Origin: Brachypodius melanocephalos
Lineage: Eukaryota; Chordata; Aves; Passeriformes; Pycnonotidae
Reading direction: 5' to 3'
Length of the DNA stretch: 64,000 nucleotides
Assembly (NCBI GenBank): GCA_013398615.1
Contig: VZSR01003798.1
Span: 7,780,258-7,844,257 of the forward strand
The position numbers and the translations under genes were made by a program. Shown here one piece after another: positions 47,716 through 60,799 of the stretch (position 1 is the stretch's first letter; every line of letters starts with the position of its first letter). The notes beneath the pieces were generated by a model, which ran no database searches, was not told the origin of the DNA, and saw nothing but the letters and a program-made list of their open reading frames with translations.

Positions 47716-50700
47716 TTTCTCTGCTATTTCTGTGCAACTCTGGGTCTGTCTGCCCAAACCTCATCCACAAACTTAAGCTCCAGGCTCTTCCTTTCCCAGA
47801 TGGCGTATCTTACCTTTCCTATCAGGGCCTCAACACCACACCCCTTTTCCTCCAGTCCTAATGCCACAGACCTATTCTCCCAACCCAGCACAAAGTCCTT
47901 CACCTGCTGCCCATCCATGCTCCTTCCCTGCCCTCTGCCCTGGCTGCAAATCCCAGCACTGCCTTGGGTGATGCAGAGCAAACAGCAGCATGCTGGAAGA
48001 GAGCTTCCAACTCTCCAGCTACCAGAGCTGAGCCACAATAACTACAGCAAGATGCTTTTACATCTCCTGAACTCTCGGATCCACAGTTCCCATGAACCTG
48101 CATGGAAGGGACGTGAGATGTGCTGGAACTCTGCACCCTATAGCTGACCCAAATGAGCACCAGGGAGACTTCTGTCACTGATGCACTTCCATTTTAGAGT
48201 CGACACAAATTGTCTAAATATATTTAACAAAGGTTGAATTTGGATTTTTCTAAGACCAGCATTGCTGAAATGAAGCTGAAGCAGATCCAGTTTCTTTTCC
48301 TGGACTTGTGATACACTACCACCACAACAGGTTTGTCCTATTTCTAACACCTTTCTCCCTCCCCCATCCTAGATAGAACTGCTGAAACAATTTCCATGTG
48401 GGCATTACCAACCTCACTGTCCTTGTATGAGATCTCTTCCTTTTTGATCTGTTTCCCATTGCTTTATTAAAATTTAAGAAAGAGAGGAAGACTGGGGAAA
48501 AGGAGGAAGTGAGGGAGTGTTTAGTTACATAATTTGGACACTTAGAACTGCTGCAAGGTAGAGAACACAGTTGAAGTAGTAGAAATATTTGTGAAGATGA
48601 GTTTAAAGGCCTAACACATAAACAGTACTCTGAGTTACAGTGCTTTATGCTTAACAGAGTCAGCATGAGAGCCCTAAGGCTACAGCAAAGTTAACAAGCA
48701 TGAACAGCAGAATTGCCAACACCAGGACACAGTTTATGTGTATCCTGTGCACATGCTTTTTCAAATGTGACTAATTTTTACTGAAGATAAACAGGAATAC
48801 TAATGAATATCTTAGCCTGTGGCACTGGGTTGGCGAGGTACCACGCACAATGAGAAAGCACAACAAAGTTAAGAATTTCTAAAAATATGTTAGCAGTAAT
48901 AGCAATTTTTAGCTTCTTGCTGTTTTGTCTTATAATTTCAGTGAGACACAGTGAAGTCATCAGACTTATGCAATGAGTTAAATTCACTTGTGTGGGGCAA
49001 GTCAGGCTTTTCTAACAGTGTCAGTGCCAAGATACTTGTATTTAATCTGTCTTTACAAGCTGGAAGACCAGCTGCCCTCCCCCAAAGCCCTATATCACAC
49101 TAGGGTGGAACACAATCCTAAACTACTACATCCTCAGACCTCCTCTGGGCTTGGGAGTTAAATTTATCATTTTTCACCAATACAGTCACACCTAGAGGCC
49201 CCAAGGAGTGAACAGCTAACACTGTTTAATCTAGTCTGCCCCCCACTCCTTCTCAACGAGTCCTTTAATAACCCAAAGGTGTGAAGAGATGAAAGCAATA
49301 CAGCAAAAGCCAACAACTCAAAACACTAAATAACTCTATTCCCTGACTTGTGGCTTCTAAGTTTCCTTGGCCAGTCCTCAAAGGTTCTTTCTGAGACCAG
49401 GAGGCCTTATCTGATGGAATTCAACATCAGAAACTTCAAAGTCATGCTCTGCAGGCATGATGGGGAAATCAATCCAACTGTGATACAGAGTTATTAGATC
49501 AGGTATTGCCACTCAGAAAAGAAACCTGTGAACCCACCAATGGAAGTGTCAGCTCAGTGTTCATCAACAAAGGGAAAAATGAGTCAAAGGAACAATCCTC
49601 CAAAGAGCAGAGAATGAAATCTAACACACCTTCCTGGGTCTGCTGCTACAAACTTGGATGGTGGCGTGCAAGTTTTGTTAAACTGTCTTCAGCTTTGCTT
49701 CTAATCCCAAAAGAACACTGGGGACAAGAACATTCGAGAAGAAAAAGGCAATTATGGATAGAAAATGTCATTAACACAGAGAGAGACTAGAACTATGATA
49801 CTCTTTCAGACTGGGAAAAAACAGGATTTAGATGGGAATAAACTATCACAACACAGCTTTGGAGTTTAAAACACTTCTCAGTGCTAGAACACTTCTTCAA
49901 AGCACAATTCTGAACACCCAATTTAGATCCAGGTTGCTATGAGCAAATCCCTCAGAGCCCCCAGCCAAAAGGTCATTAGAAGTGGCACACAGCAGTAGAG
50001 ATCAGAACCGTGCAGTGTTTCACCACCACCTCGGCCAGAGGACAGCACCAGCCCAGGCTGGTTCAGTGTTCCCACCAGATGGTGTGTGCCAAGAGGCTCC
50101 CACAGAGCCCTGGCTGGAAGCTAAAGCTGCCCCCAAGACAACCTGCAATGTGAAATCAGAGACTGTGCAAAGATGCCACCTGCTCCCCTTTGCAGGGTAA
50201 GCAAGCCCCTGGATGGGAGCCAGCCCCAGGGGCACGGAATTCTGCTGCTTGTTCACACATACGTGCACAAGGGATTGAAAGTGTTTTTTCCCAGTGCAGA
50301 ATTTTTATTCCAGAAAACAGAGGGCTGCTGGGTATTTTCTCACTCCTCTCCTCTGTAGATGCCATGGAGTCTGAAGAGAAGAGAATGAGAAAAATGCATA
50401 CCTTCTTTAAAAGGTCTTTTTAATGAATTTAACTCCTTCCACTGCCTTAGGCAGAAGATTCAAACAAAGAAGGACGTGTATTTTCACACTTTCAAGCAAG
50501 TCTCATCAAGACCAGGCTTCAAATACAGCCCAGAAGTAATGTAATCAATATCTCCCTTTAATATGGCCTAAGCCACCATAGAAACCTTTTCATATAGGTA
50601 AGTTGATGCAAAGAGCCTCCTCATTCTCTGAAATTTAAAACCAAGGATTTCTGCTAGAAACTGTTCAATATTTCTCACCAAACAGGAGAGTTGGCCTCCT

Positions 50701-52655
50701 CACTCCACAAGCTCCTGATACAAGCAGCTGTGCTCTCCCCTCCACAGCTCTGGTACATCAAATCCTGCATTTTAATCCAGCATTTTTCTATGCGACTCCT
50801 TGGGCATGGTGAACAGAGCCTTTCTTCAGGCCTCTGTACCACAAAGTTATTGTAGACAGAGACCAAAGCCTGTGTCCACTGGTGTAAGAGCACTGACCAT
50901 GAAGGAAGAACACACCCCACCAGAACTAAACTGATACTGAATTGAATGCTCTGCTATAAAGAAAAAGAGCAGAGTGTGTTGTTGTTGCCTTTTTCCCAAC
51001 CTGGAAATGAAACTCGTGATAATTTTAGTAAGGAGGTAATACAAAAGGGGATCTTAGTTTGAAAGCCTTCAGAGGTAGTTATGGGAAGATGTCCACGAAA
51101 GCCTGCTCCTCCAGGAGTGAGTACATTTTTATATGTTTTAGGAAATTAGCATAATTGATAAAAAGCACCAGTTAGGAGGAGAAGTGGTGATACAATTCCC
51201 CCCAGGTCAAGCCCCTTCTCTGAAGCCCCTCCTTCAGCACTTGTCATACTTTGTGCATGAAAGTGTATCTCCAAGGGTTGTTCTTGGCCTTGGCTCCCAG
51301 GAAGAACCAAGATGCCACTGGAGCCTTGTACCTCCTGGGGCTCTGCAATTTGTTTTGTTTTTCTGCTTACAGAAAAATACCAGGAAAACTAGTCACTAAT
51401 ACAATAGGCTATAGAGCTACAAATATAGGTGTGAGGTATACAGAGAACATATAAAGAAAAGAAAGGCAAAACCCAAATGGCATCAGTGTGAGCATGGCAG
51501 TTGTTACCTGAGATCTAGTCCATGGGAGAACCAGCTCAAAGGCTCTGTATTGTAATATACCAGTCAGAGGGAAGTGGGAAGGAAATTCTTCAAATACTGG
51601 TACAACATTTATTTCCCAGTTCAGGTATTGAGGAGGATAGCCTAAAGGTTGGTTGACATTACCAGCCCATTGCTCCAGGACTGCTGCTGCAGATCAAACT
51701 CCAGCATAAGTTTAGCTGTCCCTAAGGCTTCCCGCACCATCTACCTGGATTTTGTATGTCTGACCCCTCCCAGGAGACACCAGCTGCCCTGCCTTGGATA
51801 CCAAAGGCTATTAAAGCTTTCCACAAGTCATGACATTTCATAAATTCGAGGTTTGGGTTGAGGGGGGATTTCAGGGATGAAGATGAGGAGAACAGTGGGA
51901 AGAGGCTCATGGGTGGCTGAAGCAGTGGCTCAGCCTGTGCTCTCCTGGCTGACAGTCTCTCAAGCCACCGACCTCCCAAAGAGCCAGTGAAGTATCTGTC
52001 ACAGGGTTTTCTCTCTGCAGCTTCACACCCCATTAACATGCTCTGCAAAGTCTACTGTCTGCACAGGAGGAAGCATCACCTCCTGAATCTTTATACCACT
52101 CACTCCTGTTTTGACAGTGCTTGATTATAACCTATGGTGTAAAAAAACCGAATGCATTTGCCTGCCTGCATTGCAGAGTGAAGAGATTTAGCAGATACAC
52201 GGTATAACCTTTCCAAGTTACATCCAGATATTAAATTGCAGAGAAATATTCTGTTGACTGCTTCTAGCGGAAACACTGAGAGAATTATTTTAACAGTCTC
52301 AAAACTATTCATTACTGTGGAAGAAACCAAAAACAGGCATATCTGGAAGAGAGCAAGATCCAACAATACAAAAACACAAACTCATGACATGGAGGACAGC
52401 TGTGGAAAACAAAATTAGCAATGCTTTCACTGGTCAGAGCACATACTGAAATGATAACTAGAAACCCAGAGTGATATTATTATGCTTTTGTTATATGACC
52501 TTGTCAGAACTTCACTTGGCTAGAGAAAGTCTTGTAGTTTTGTTCTTTCATTTCACCCCTAGAGCCAAGTATCACTTAGATACATTTATTTTCTCAGCAT
52601 GTCGTTTTAGGAAGTTGTAATTTTACTCAATACACGAAGTCATTTCTCTGTTCTC

Positions 52656-52671
52656 AAAAAAAAAAAAAAAA
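52656..52671 (+). repeat. Poly-A tract, 16 A
   Basis: An uninterrupted run of 16 A after GTTCTC, with no recognisable element body upstream. Confidence 0.95.
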
Positions 52672-53270
52672 GCCTCTATCCAAACTTGTGCATTGTGCAT
52701 CTAAACAGTAAGGAAAATCATTGCATTAAGAAAGCATTTCATTACCAGCCATTCAGACCACATCTTTGTTGAAAAATTGTAATGAATAGCATATTTATGC
52801 TACAGGCTTCCTTATGTTCTAAACTATGTTTTTACCACAATATCCACACTCAAAAACCTTCCTGTCCACTCTTGCACATCCCACAATTGTTACAGTATAG
52901 AGTGAAATTCCTATTTTGCTTTCAACTAAAATTTCTAACCACACACAGTTGCAGCATAAGTCCTGCTAAAATGCTGGAAGACAGAGCCCATCCATCTGCT
53001 CTTACTGTATCCACATGCAGAAAGCACAGGCTGCTTTCTGCTTACCAGCCCTCTCATTCCTTCCATGAAAGCTGCTGTGTTAAGGTGACCAGTGCCTGGC
53101 ATTTCCCCAGTATCCCCCCAGTAAGGAGAAACCTAAAACTGTAGATAAAATTTATCATGCCCCTGTATTCATTAGATGTCCTGAACAGTGCTTGAAAGGA
53201 ACTGGAACAGCAACATCTACAAGAAGTCAGTAGAATAAGGGTCAATTATCAATAAGAGAGCAAAAAGAGC

Positions 53271-53315
53271 TTGAGCCAGATGACCTCTGAAGGTACCTCA
53301 ACCATTCCTCAATTT
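53271..53315 (+). mobile_element. Probable CR1 LINE 3' end remnant, plus orientation
   Basis: TTGAGCCAGATGACCTCTGA, then AGGT and ACCTCAACCATTCCTCAAT, fits the avian CR1 tail (ttggaccagatgacctctgaaggt...acctcaaccattct) with a short internal deletion. Only about 45 bases are recognisable, so the call is weaker than for the other two CR1 pieces. Confidence 0.55.
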
Positions 53316-55382
53316 CCAGGCCATGATTAGCAAATTCAGCAATGGCAACATTGCTGATGCAGGATCAGATCTCCTCCATCATCCCTTTGGCCTTGCAATT
53401 ATTTGTACTACCAAACAATCTAATTAAACCTTTTCATCTTAAACACCACATGATCAGGCCAAGTCATGAGCCATTGCATGACAATGTAAGTTGCCAGAAG
53501 GAACAAAGGAAGAGGTGATGTCCAAAAGGTCAGCTCCTCTTTGCTGCCTTTCTCAGCAGGTGCTCATAGCCCTCATTTTCCTCAGCAAACACCCACAGAA
53601 GAGTGATCAGCTTTACAGACTTCAAATACTCACACACCTTGTAGCAAATGAATTTTGGGAACCAAAGCACCACTGCAGGCTCCAGCAGGGCTTGGGCAGC
53701 CTGTCCTTTCCAAGGCAAGCAATTACACCGAGTACATTCACCAGCCATTAAAATATATATAAACCAACTTCCACTCCAACTGGCCATGACACTCCTGGGC
53801 TGACATCTCCCAGGTAACACCCAGGTTTTATCACAGGCTTCCTGACCCTTATCAGAAAAGGCCAACCATACACAGAATTTCCACATCCCCTGTGCTGACT
53901 CCAGTGTGTGATGCCAGCCATATGTCACCAGCTCCACACACCTGCTTCAAGGGCAACAAGCTAGACTGACTTTTACCAAATGCCTTCATCCTGCCAGGAA
54001 TTAATTTCTCCCTCAAGCCCTCCTGACATTTCCATGGAACAAAAACTGTTAATTAAACACTTCCAGTCACGTCCTTTCTCCTGGTTTGCATCCCGAATGC
54101 AGCACCCGTGCAGCTGCAAGCAAGAAGCGTCCATCTGCCTTGCTTCCAGCCAGGTTTGACTGCAGCAAGGAGCAGAGCTGAGCCACTCCATTCATCCCAG
54201 AACCCTCCTCTGGAGTCATAGTGGACAAGGGAACCCTAACATTAACCTAGTGCAGCAATCATGACACAATTAAATCCTTGAGGAACATACAGGGAACCCA
54301 GTGCCCCACAACTGCAGCTGTATTGCCACGGGTACACAGACACCATGCAGCTCTGCCCTTGGAGATTTACAGCTGTGCTTTGAGGGCTTCAACAGGCTCA
54401 CAGGGAGCCTGAGAGCTGCTGCAGATGCCTTGTACCAACAGATGGAAAAAGTTTCCAGCTTAATTTCAAGATCATATTTTTCCGATAGATTTTTATCTTA
54501 CATGTACCAAAAAATTTGCACTCTTGGAGGTTTTTCCAAAAAACTGTTTCCGTGTATTTTGCCTACATGCACAGGAGAAATACTTTAAACAAACTTGCTC
54601 CTTTAACTGTTTCCTTAAGTAGATGCTATTGCAATGAATTATCTTTCTTTAGCCACAGCTGCCTCCCAATGGATTTCTTCTGTTTCTTACAGGGAATTTA
54701 ACAGCAGTCTCTCCAATCCAACAGAACTGACAAACTGCTTTAGTTTAGTGAGGCTCCATGCTGGGAGAGTCCCAGAACCTCCTATTCTTTACAAACAGCA
54801 TTTCTTTTTAAAAGGTGCAGAGAGTTTGCTTCCATATGCTCAGGATTTCTCAATATTGCTGTTCTTTCAAACCAGCAAATGAATGCCTCCAGCTAGCAGT
54901 AACATTTCTATCAATGTAACAGCCCAGCCCACAGGGATCTAATTTACTGAAACTGGTTAAGTGCTACACAAACATCATCTAGAGAGATTAATTGGCTGTT
55001 AAAGTTTGATTGCTTTGCAATCCCTTGGTGATGGTTGGAAAATGAAAAAGTGATCTTTTGTCATTACGTAAATACCTTAAGGTACAGTATATATGCAGGG
55101 CTTTGTGTACATTTCATAAACACAGCAAGTCTTCAGTGGGTAGGAGAGCCATGACCCATTTATTTATACTGAAGTTTATTTAGTATATTCATTATGGATG
55201 ACATTTTCCTGAAGTTTATTTAGGAGCAAAGTCTTCCCAGGCTGTAATTAATCCAAATTAAAACACATTTATGCTGATCATTAAAGCAATTTGTTGCAGA
55301 CAAGTTTCCATTTGATCATTTCCCAAAGTCTGTATTACTGTATTCTGAATCTTCCATTTCCTAAGTGCAACTCATTTCTTCT

Positions 55383-55404
55383 AAAAAAAAAAAAAAAAAA
55401 AAAA
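55383..55404 (+). repeat. Poly-A tract, 22 A
   Basis: An uninterrupted run of 22 A, then TGAAAAAAAC. No element body is evident upstream. Confidence 0.95.
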
Positions 55405-56677
55405 TGAAAAAAACATAAGCCAGATACCCCTGGCTTCTGGAATTTTTCCACTCAGAGACTCCCTGAAGTTATAGGGAAGTTTGATGTCACTCTTCTATTA
55501 CTCAGTTTTCTCCATTTCTGGTTTTTAAAACTCTTGCTTAACCAACAGTTTTATAACCCTGGTTTTCTCAGGGGGAGAGCCCTAATCAGATGTGAGGAGG
55601 GGTGGACAGAACAGCACAAAGCTCTGTTCACTGACCATGCTACAGGATTAGGTGAGGAATCAGGACTAGAGACCAGCCAAATGAGCTGTCAGTGTGATCA
55701 TCCCATACACCTCCAGCAAATGAAATTTGCTGATTTACACAGTGCAATAAGAAACTACTTTTTCCTGAGAAACTGTCATAATTTTTTCACAAGCTACCTC
55801 ATTGACAACAGTTACCTCTCCAATACCTACAGGCATGCTCAGAGGGGTAGGTGCCCCTCATTAGTGTTTGGATGAACGTTTGGGATGGTGCAGCAAGGAT
55901 CAGAAATAGGCAATAGAGCAAGAACAAGTGCCATTAAGATCAGAGTGGAATTACTGAAATCACTACTAGCAATGTGAATACAGAATATTTTTCAGATTCA
56001 GGGGAATTTGAAGCTCTTGCATAGTAGGAAAAATCCTTTTTATTCTTGGGCTCAGGCAAATCTGATCAGGAATCAGCAATACAAAATCCTCAGCATCTTA
56101 CATTAAACTTCTCTTCCACTGATATATGACTAAATATCCCTAATAGTTCAGCATCTGGGTTGCATGGAAATCTGTAATGCAGAGGGTGGGGAACAACTAA
56201 GAACCATAGAACAGACTTCATATAAACCAGTCTTAAAATAGACTTTCCAAAGGCAGGGTATGAAGAATTTAAACAATTTGCAGATTGTGATACATTTGTA
56301 GTCTGAATATATGAACAAAAAACCACTTTGTTGCATGGTGGACGAGTGTGACAGCCCATTTATTGAGGAATTTGCACAGTTCTGAAAGAGAGAAATCTGA
56401 ATAAACCATCTCCTCCAGCTGGAGTGTAGGGCAGGGGGTGGGAGTTGAATCTGCAGTGAAGTCCACAGCTGGTACAGGAAAATAGGTAATGGCCTTTTGG
56501 GAAAAGTAATGGAAAAATCCATGATTGTGTGCATTAACAGACACTCCTAAGTCACCACTGCAGAACAAAGTGCTCAGATACCATGATGATGTTATAAAAC
56601 AAAGAATGAGTACCAGCTTATACAGTAAAGGCTTCTAGCAGAACTGTCCATCAAATGGGCCTGGACCTGGCTTGTTT

Positions 56678-56702
56678 AAAAAAAAAAGAAAAAAAAAAAA
56701 AA
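56678..56702 (+). repeat. A-rich tract interrupted by one G
   Basis: Ten A, one G, then 14 A, followed by a CAAAAACCAACC-type A/C-rich stretch. Confidence 0.95.
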
Positions 56703-56894
56703 CAAAAACCAACCAAAACACACCAACACAGCCCCAGGAAAGGCATCTCTTGGCACAGGATATGCCTAGCTTGGTCCTTCAGAGCACCTTATCTGCCTTG
56801 TTAATTAAAGCTTTCAATTTGCCTTTGGCCATTTCATCAGATCTTGGGCCAGTAGAGAGAAGGGAGAGAAGTTTGGAAACCAAGTTCTTGCAAG

Positions 56895-57281
56895 CTAAAT
56901 GCAGATGTCAGCTCTGCCAGTGTTTCCAAATGTTGGTGTACACATCCTTCCCCTTCCCACCTGCCTTCTCTTCCACCACCATTCCATGATGCTTGGAGGG
57001 CCATGCACTACCCAGGAGCACTTAATCCAAGAGGTGCCACTTGCATCCAAAAGATTATCATTGGATTTGGCAAGTGAGATATGCTGGAGGCCAAGATTAG
57101 CAGGGGAAGAGGGAATGCACTGTTTGGAGCTGTTAATTATCATCCACCAAGCAAGTCTTCTGCCACTGAAGCCTGAATTTGCACTCTGCACTAGAAGTGA
57201 GCACACCAAACCATACTTTAAATTATTTAAAACTATCATGCAGCTGGCTTGGCTCATGTTTGTGTAAAATAGCTGACTCAA
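56895..57281. other. Stretch open on both strands, unidentified
   Basis: The plus strand is open at 56899-57267 (122 codons) and the minus strand at 56895-57281 (128 codons), almost the same interval. Base composition is moderate rather than GC-rich, so the lack of stops is slightly unusual, but neither translation has a recognisable domain. The segment includes GGAGCTGTTAATTATCATCC, with a TAAT core of the kind homeodomain proteins bind. It may be a conserved non-coding element or chance. Confidence 0.25.
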
Positions 57282-57489
57282 AACCTCAGATTGCTTATCC
57301 TGTTCAGATTACATTCCCTCACTCATTCCTGTATTTAAACGAAACAGTTTCAAAATAGGCACCTATATCACTTAGGAAAGAAATACACTTTAAAAGAAGC
57401 AATAAAACTGTCTCCCTTCTGCAATGAAAAGGATCCTAATTGCCTTACACTTACTAACACCTCCCAGATTTATGGTGCCAGTTGGATTC

Positions 57490-57910
57490 ATCTCCCTCAT
57501 ATCCCATTAAGAGCGGCTATTTCCTGTCAAAGATACACTGAGCAGACCCTGTGCTCATGCTCCAACCCGCAGATAACGAGAGTGGCAGCTCCCTTATTTA
57601 CACTGCACTCCTCTGGCAGTAACACTGTTTGCCTTCTTTGCTGCAGCTGTGCATGTTGGGATCAGCACTTCAAGGATTTTTATGTTCACTTGAAAGTGTC
57701 TTTCCTGGGCAGCATGCTCTGGAATCTCACCCGTTATATACGACGCTTTAAACTGGCTCCCACCTTTTACAGCTTCCTAACTGACTGCTCTGCAATTTAT
57801 GAGCAGAAACCTAAATGATCTGAATCTCTTGTATCTAATTGCAGCAAGGGAGGCCACGGCATTTGTTGTGCCTTTTCATTGATTTCTAGCCTCGAAATCC
57901 TTGCTTTGCA
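57490..57910. promoter_or_regulatory. CpG-retaining patch, candidate conserved element
   Basis: Around nine CpGs occur in about 400 bases of otherwise AT-rich DNA, for example GAGCGGC, AACCCGCAGATAACGAG, ACCCGTTATATACGACGC, CACGGC and CTCGAAA. CpG retention without high GC content can mark sequence under constraint in the germline. An exon-like segment (57647-57818) lies inside. Comparison with another bird would show whether it is conserved; here that is inference. Confidence 0.25.
57647..57818 (+). other. Exon-like segment with a good acceptor-type junction, unproven
   Basis: A pyrimidine-rich run ending in CAG (TTTGCCTTCTTTGCTGCAG, AG at 57645-57646) precedes an open stretch that ends in TGA at 57816-57818. 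In the open register it encodes about 57 residues including WDQHFKDFYVHLKVSF and RYIRRFKLAPTFYSF, rich in aromatic and basic residues. I recognise no protein family. No partner exon, donor site or polyadenylation signal close downstream can be assigned, so it could equally be a chance frame inside a conserved non-coding element. I do not call a gene. Confidence 0.15.
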
Positions 57911-60777
57911 CAGTATTGTCAGAGGCAATTATGGTACACGTGTAAAGCCTGGATTCCACCACAGATCCTAAAATCTCACACTACAGAGACCCTTCAGAAT
58001 CTGTAATGCTTCTTGTTGGTTCCAATTTCTTTTCTGAAATTGGCTCCAGGTCCTTTCCCTCCTCTCCTTCTCACCAAATATATTGAGTTCTTCGGTTTGT
58101 GAAGATTTTTTTTTAATGAAACCAATACTCCATTTTCTTAATGTCTTTAAAGACTTTGGGCATGTTCAATATAGAATTTTTGTCATCTGGCTTCTGTTGA
58201 GGGCAGCAAGGCACTGATAACAGAAGAGCTGCCAGCACTTTGTAAAGCCCAACATCATTTCTGTGCAACTTTCCTCAGAGATTTCATGATTCTGGAAGGT
58301 TCTCTTTGGTTTTTCATTGCTTTGCAGCCTGCCAACAGGACTAGTTTGGAATTCAGGAGGTAAAGAGTTAATCATGTGACATTTTTTCCAAGTGTTTTCT
58401 CATTTGGGCCATTAAAATTCACTTGAACTTTAAAACAGCTTCTAAGACTTTCCACTTGAATGACATCAAACAGTGCAGTCTAAAGTTTTCCAGAATGTTA
58501 CTTGACCCCTCAAATGAAGGTGTTACATGTTAGTCACATTCTAGACCTCAGGAATCTCTTAAACTTCAACTTTTTATTTATTTGTTTTAAAGTCTGCTTA
58601 AAGCTTTTAATCTCCATTTCCCCATCCAATACTGGTAGACACCAGTTACATTTACCACATACTACCTACCATTTCTATTCTCTTAAAACAATTCCTGTGT
58701 GGCTTTTCTGATAGAAACTTATCTGAATGATGACTAAAAGACATCTTTGAACTTCTAGCATATGGTTACTGCACCTGCAAATCTTTCATCATAAGTCTGA
58801 ATGATTTTCCCATATTTTTCAAACATTGCTTTCTCACTGAAAGGGTTAATAGAATGTCTTGCACTACAGTTTGGATTTTTAAATCTAAAGTAACCAGAAA
58901 GTTATTTGATTTCCATAGGCAGCCCAGTGAAGGACTTCCTTAGTGCCACAGTCTAATTGCATTCACAGCTTATATTAGATTGTTTTAGCAGTGATTAGAT
59001 TGAAACCATACACTGAATGCTTTTTTCAGCTATGTTATAGGAAAATTTTTCCTTAAGTTTCGTTTATTTTATAAAGTTGAAAAACAAAATATTTAAAGTC
59101 AGACATCACAAGAGCTTATGGATATTTACTTTTGCAGATCCTAACTTGGTGTACTACTTTTCTTCCATGATGTTCAGCCTAATGCTTCCATTCATGCTAT
59201 CACAGAGATAAACTTCAAATATCATCTATCCTCTGCTCACCCCAACAATTTGGCCTTTAATTCATAAGATATCACATACAAATGTGAAAAAGCTTAATAG
59301 CATTCCAGTCTTTTACTGAAAATTACAAGAAAGTAACACCACACTTCCCATTTTTCCACTGAGCTGCACTTTCTTTAGATCTCTTTGGTAAAGGGAGCAT
59401 TGCCCACTCTTTAAGGCAACAGAGGGTTTATATTATGAGAGGCTGATTTTGAAACTCTCTACTCAAGTGAGAGAATAACACAGATATATGGCATTAGAGG
59501 AGATTGATGAAAGAATAGGTGAAGCCAAGCACAGCATGGATTCTCCATTTTCAGTTTTATTAATAACAGTACACAGAGGGGTAAAATTTACACCATTTTA
59601 CCCTGGGGATAGAGAGAAGGTGTGGGACAGAAGGGCTGAACGAGGCTACTGACCACATTTTCTCTATTAATTCCTATGTTTTTCAACACAACACAGACCC
59701 ACAGATACTGTTTGGGTTGTGCCACAGTATCCTAGAAAGGAATAATGCTCTGTACACTTGCAAACAGAGCATTAGATCACAGCACTCACATCAGTGTCGG
59801 TAAAGGGACAAATCAGTTTGTTTCTACTAAACATAAAATAATGACAACACTCATCATCCCCACTTCTTTCCCACCCAATTCTCCTTATGACTTCTCAAGT
59901 AACAGTAACCTCATTTGCCAGAATAAGCACAAAGAGTGTTGTTACAGCCCATTTTGTTCATTTTTTCTTATTAAATTCTGACACACAAAGGCCAAACCCA
60001 AACAAAATATGCACATTCCACACTGTCAGTCATTGAAGACCTGCCTTACCCTAGCAAGCATCTGTATCTAAATATCATTAAAAGTTACACAATCAGTCAG
60101 CATCTACAGTGACTGCCTGCAAAAAGGAGTTCCCTCCACTACCATGTCAAAAAGCTCCCCCCCAAAAAAACCCCACAAACAAAAAATACCCCCCACATTT
60201 GGGGTTAAGCCATCCTCAGGTTGATCCTTGGCAGAACAAAACTTTCAAGACAGACAGTTCAAACTAACTAATTCTGAGTATTCCTATTAACATTTTGAAA
60301 CAAGCTTTCTAAACACAGTCCTGACAGCAATGCTGGGATTATCATTCTAAAAGTATACACAGATGCATTTCAACTCCTAAAACCAACAGCCCTGGCATTT
60401 TTTGTTAAACCAGCTGTCCCTGAAAGCATTCATCTCTCAGCACAGTCTCAGGATTAGGGCATTTCTTGTCATTCCTGAAGGAATTGCTCTAATATCCTTG
60501 ACACTGTGTTTGTGTGGCAGACGCAGGAGCACAGAGCACAAATGCAGACTTCCAGGAAATTTCACCTGTGCCTTTATTGTCTTATTTTCACTAAGCAATT
60601 GCAAATATCTGGCTCTAGAGTTATAACGTCTAATTTATTCATATTAACCTTACTGAAAGCCACTACTCTACTGATGTGTCCCTCTGGAGAATCCATGGCT
60701 CCAGTTGCCCAAGGTATTTTCAGCTGTGTGTTTACTAAAGCAATGCTTTAAAAAGGAAAAAAACAACCAGAAGATAG

Positions 60778-60799
60778 AAAAAAAAAAAAAAAAAAAAAA
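60778..60799 (+). repeat. Poly-A tract, 22 A
   Basis: An uninterrupted run of 22 A within a broader A-rich stretch that starts near 60750. No element body is recognisable. Confidence 0.95.

Larger units (their letters stand above)
44025..53270. other. Long gene-free AT-rich stretch
   Basis: No gene is supportable. The interval contains a TA/TG-rich low-complexity tract (44207-44236), a 14-T run (44711-44724), small tandem duplications near 47.4 and 47.7 kb and a 16-A run (52656-52671). The longest frames are 53 to 120 codons, mostly paired with frames on the opposite strand, and unrecognised. Confidence 0.65.
53316..56894. other. Gene-free sequence
   Basis: Nothing coding is supportable. 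The 135-codon minus frame at 53530-53937 and the 128-codon minus frame at 56148-56534 are unrecognised, and other frames overlap both. A 22-A run is at 55383-55404 and an A-rich tract at 56678-56702. A 15-bp direct repeat CTGAAGTTTATTTAG occurs at 55169-55183 and 55209-55223. Confidence 0.6.

Noticed and set aside
53530..53937. 135-codon minus-strand open frame
   Set aside because: No recognised domain; a plus-strand frame at 53491-53751 overlaps it.
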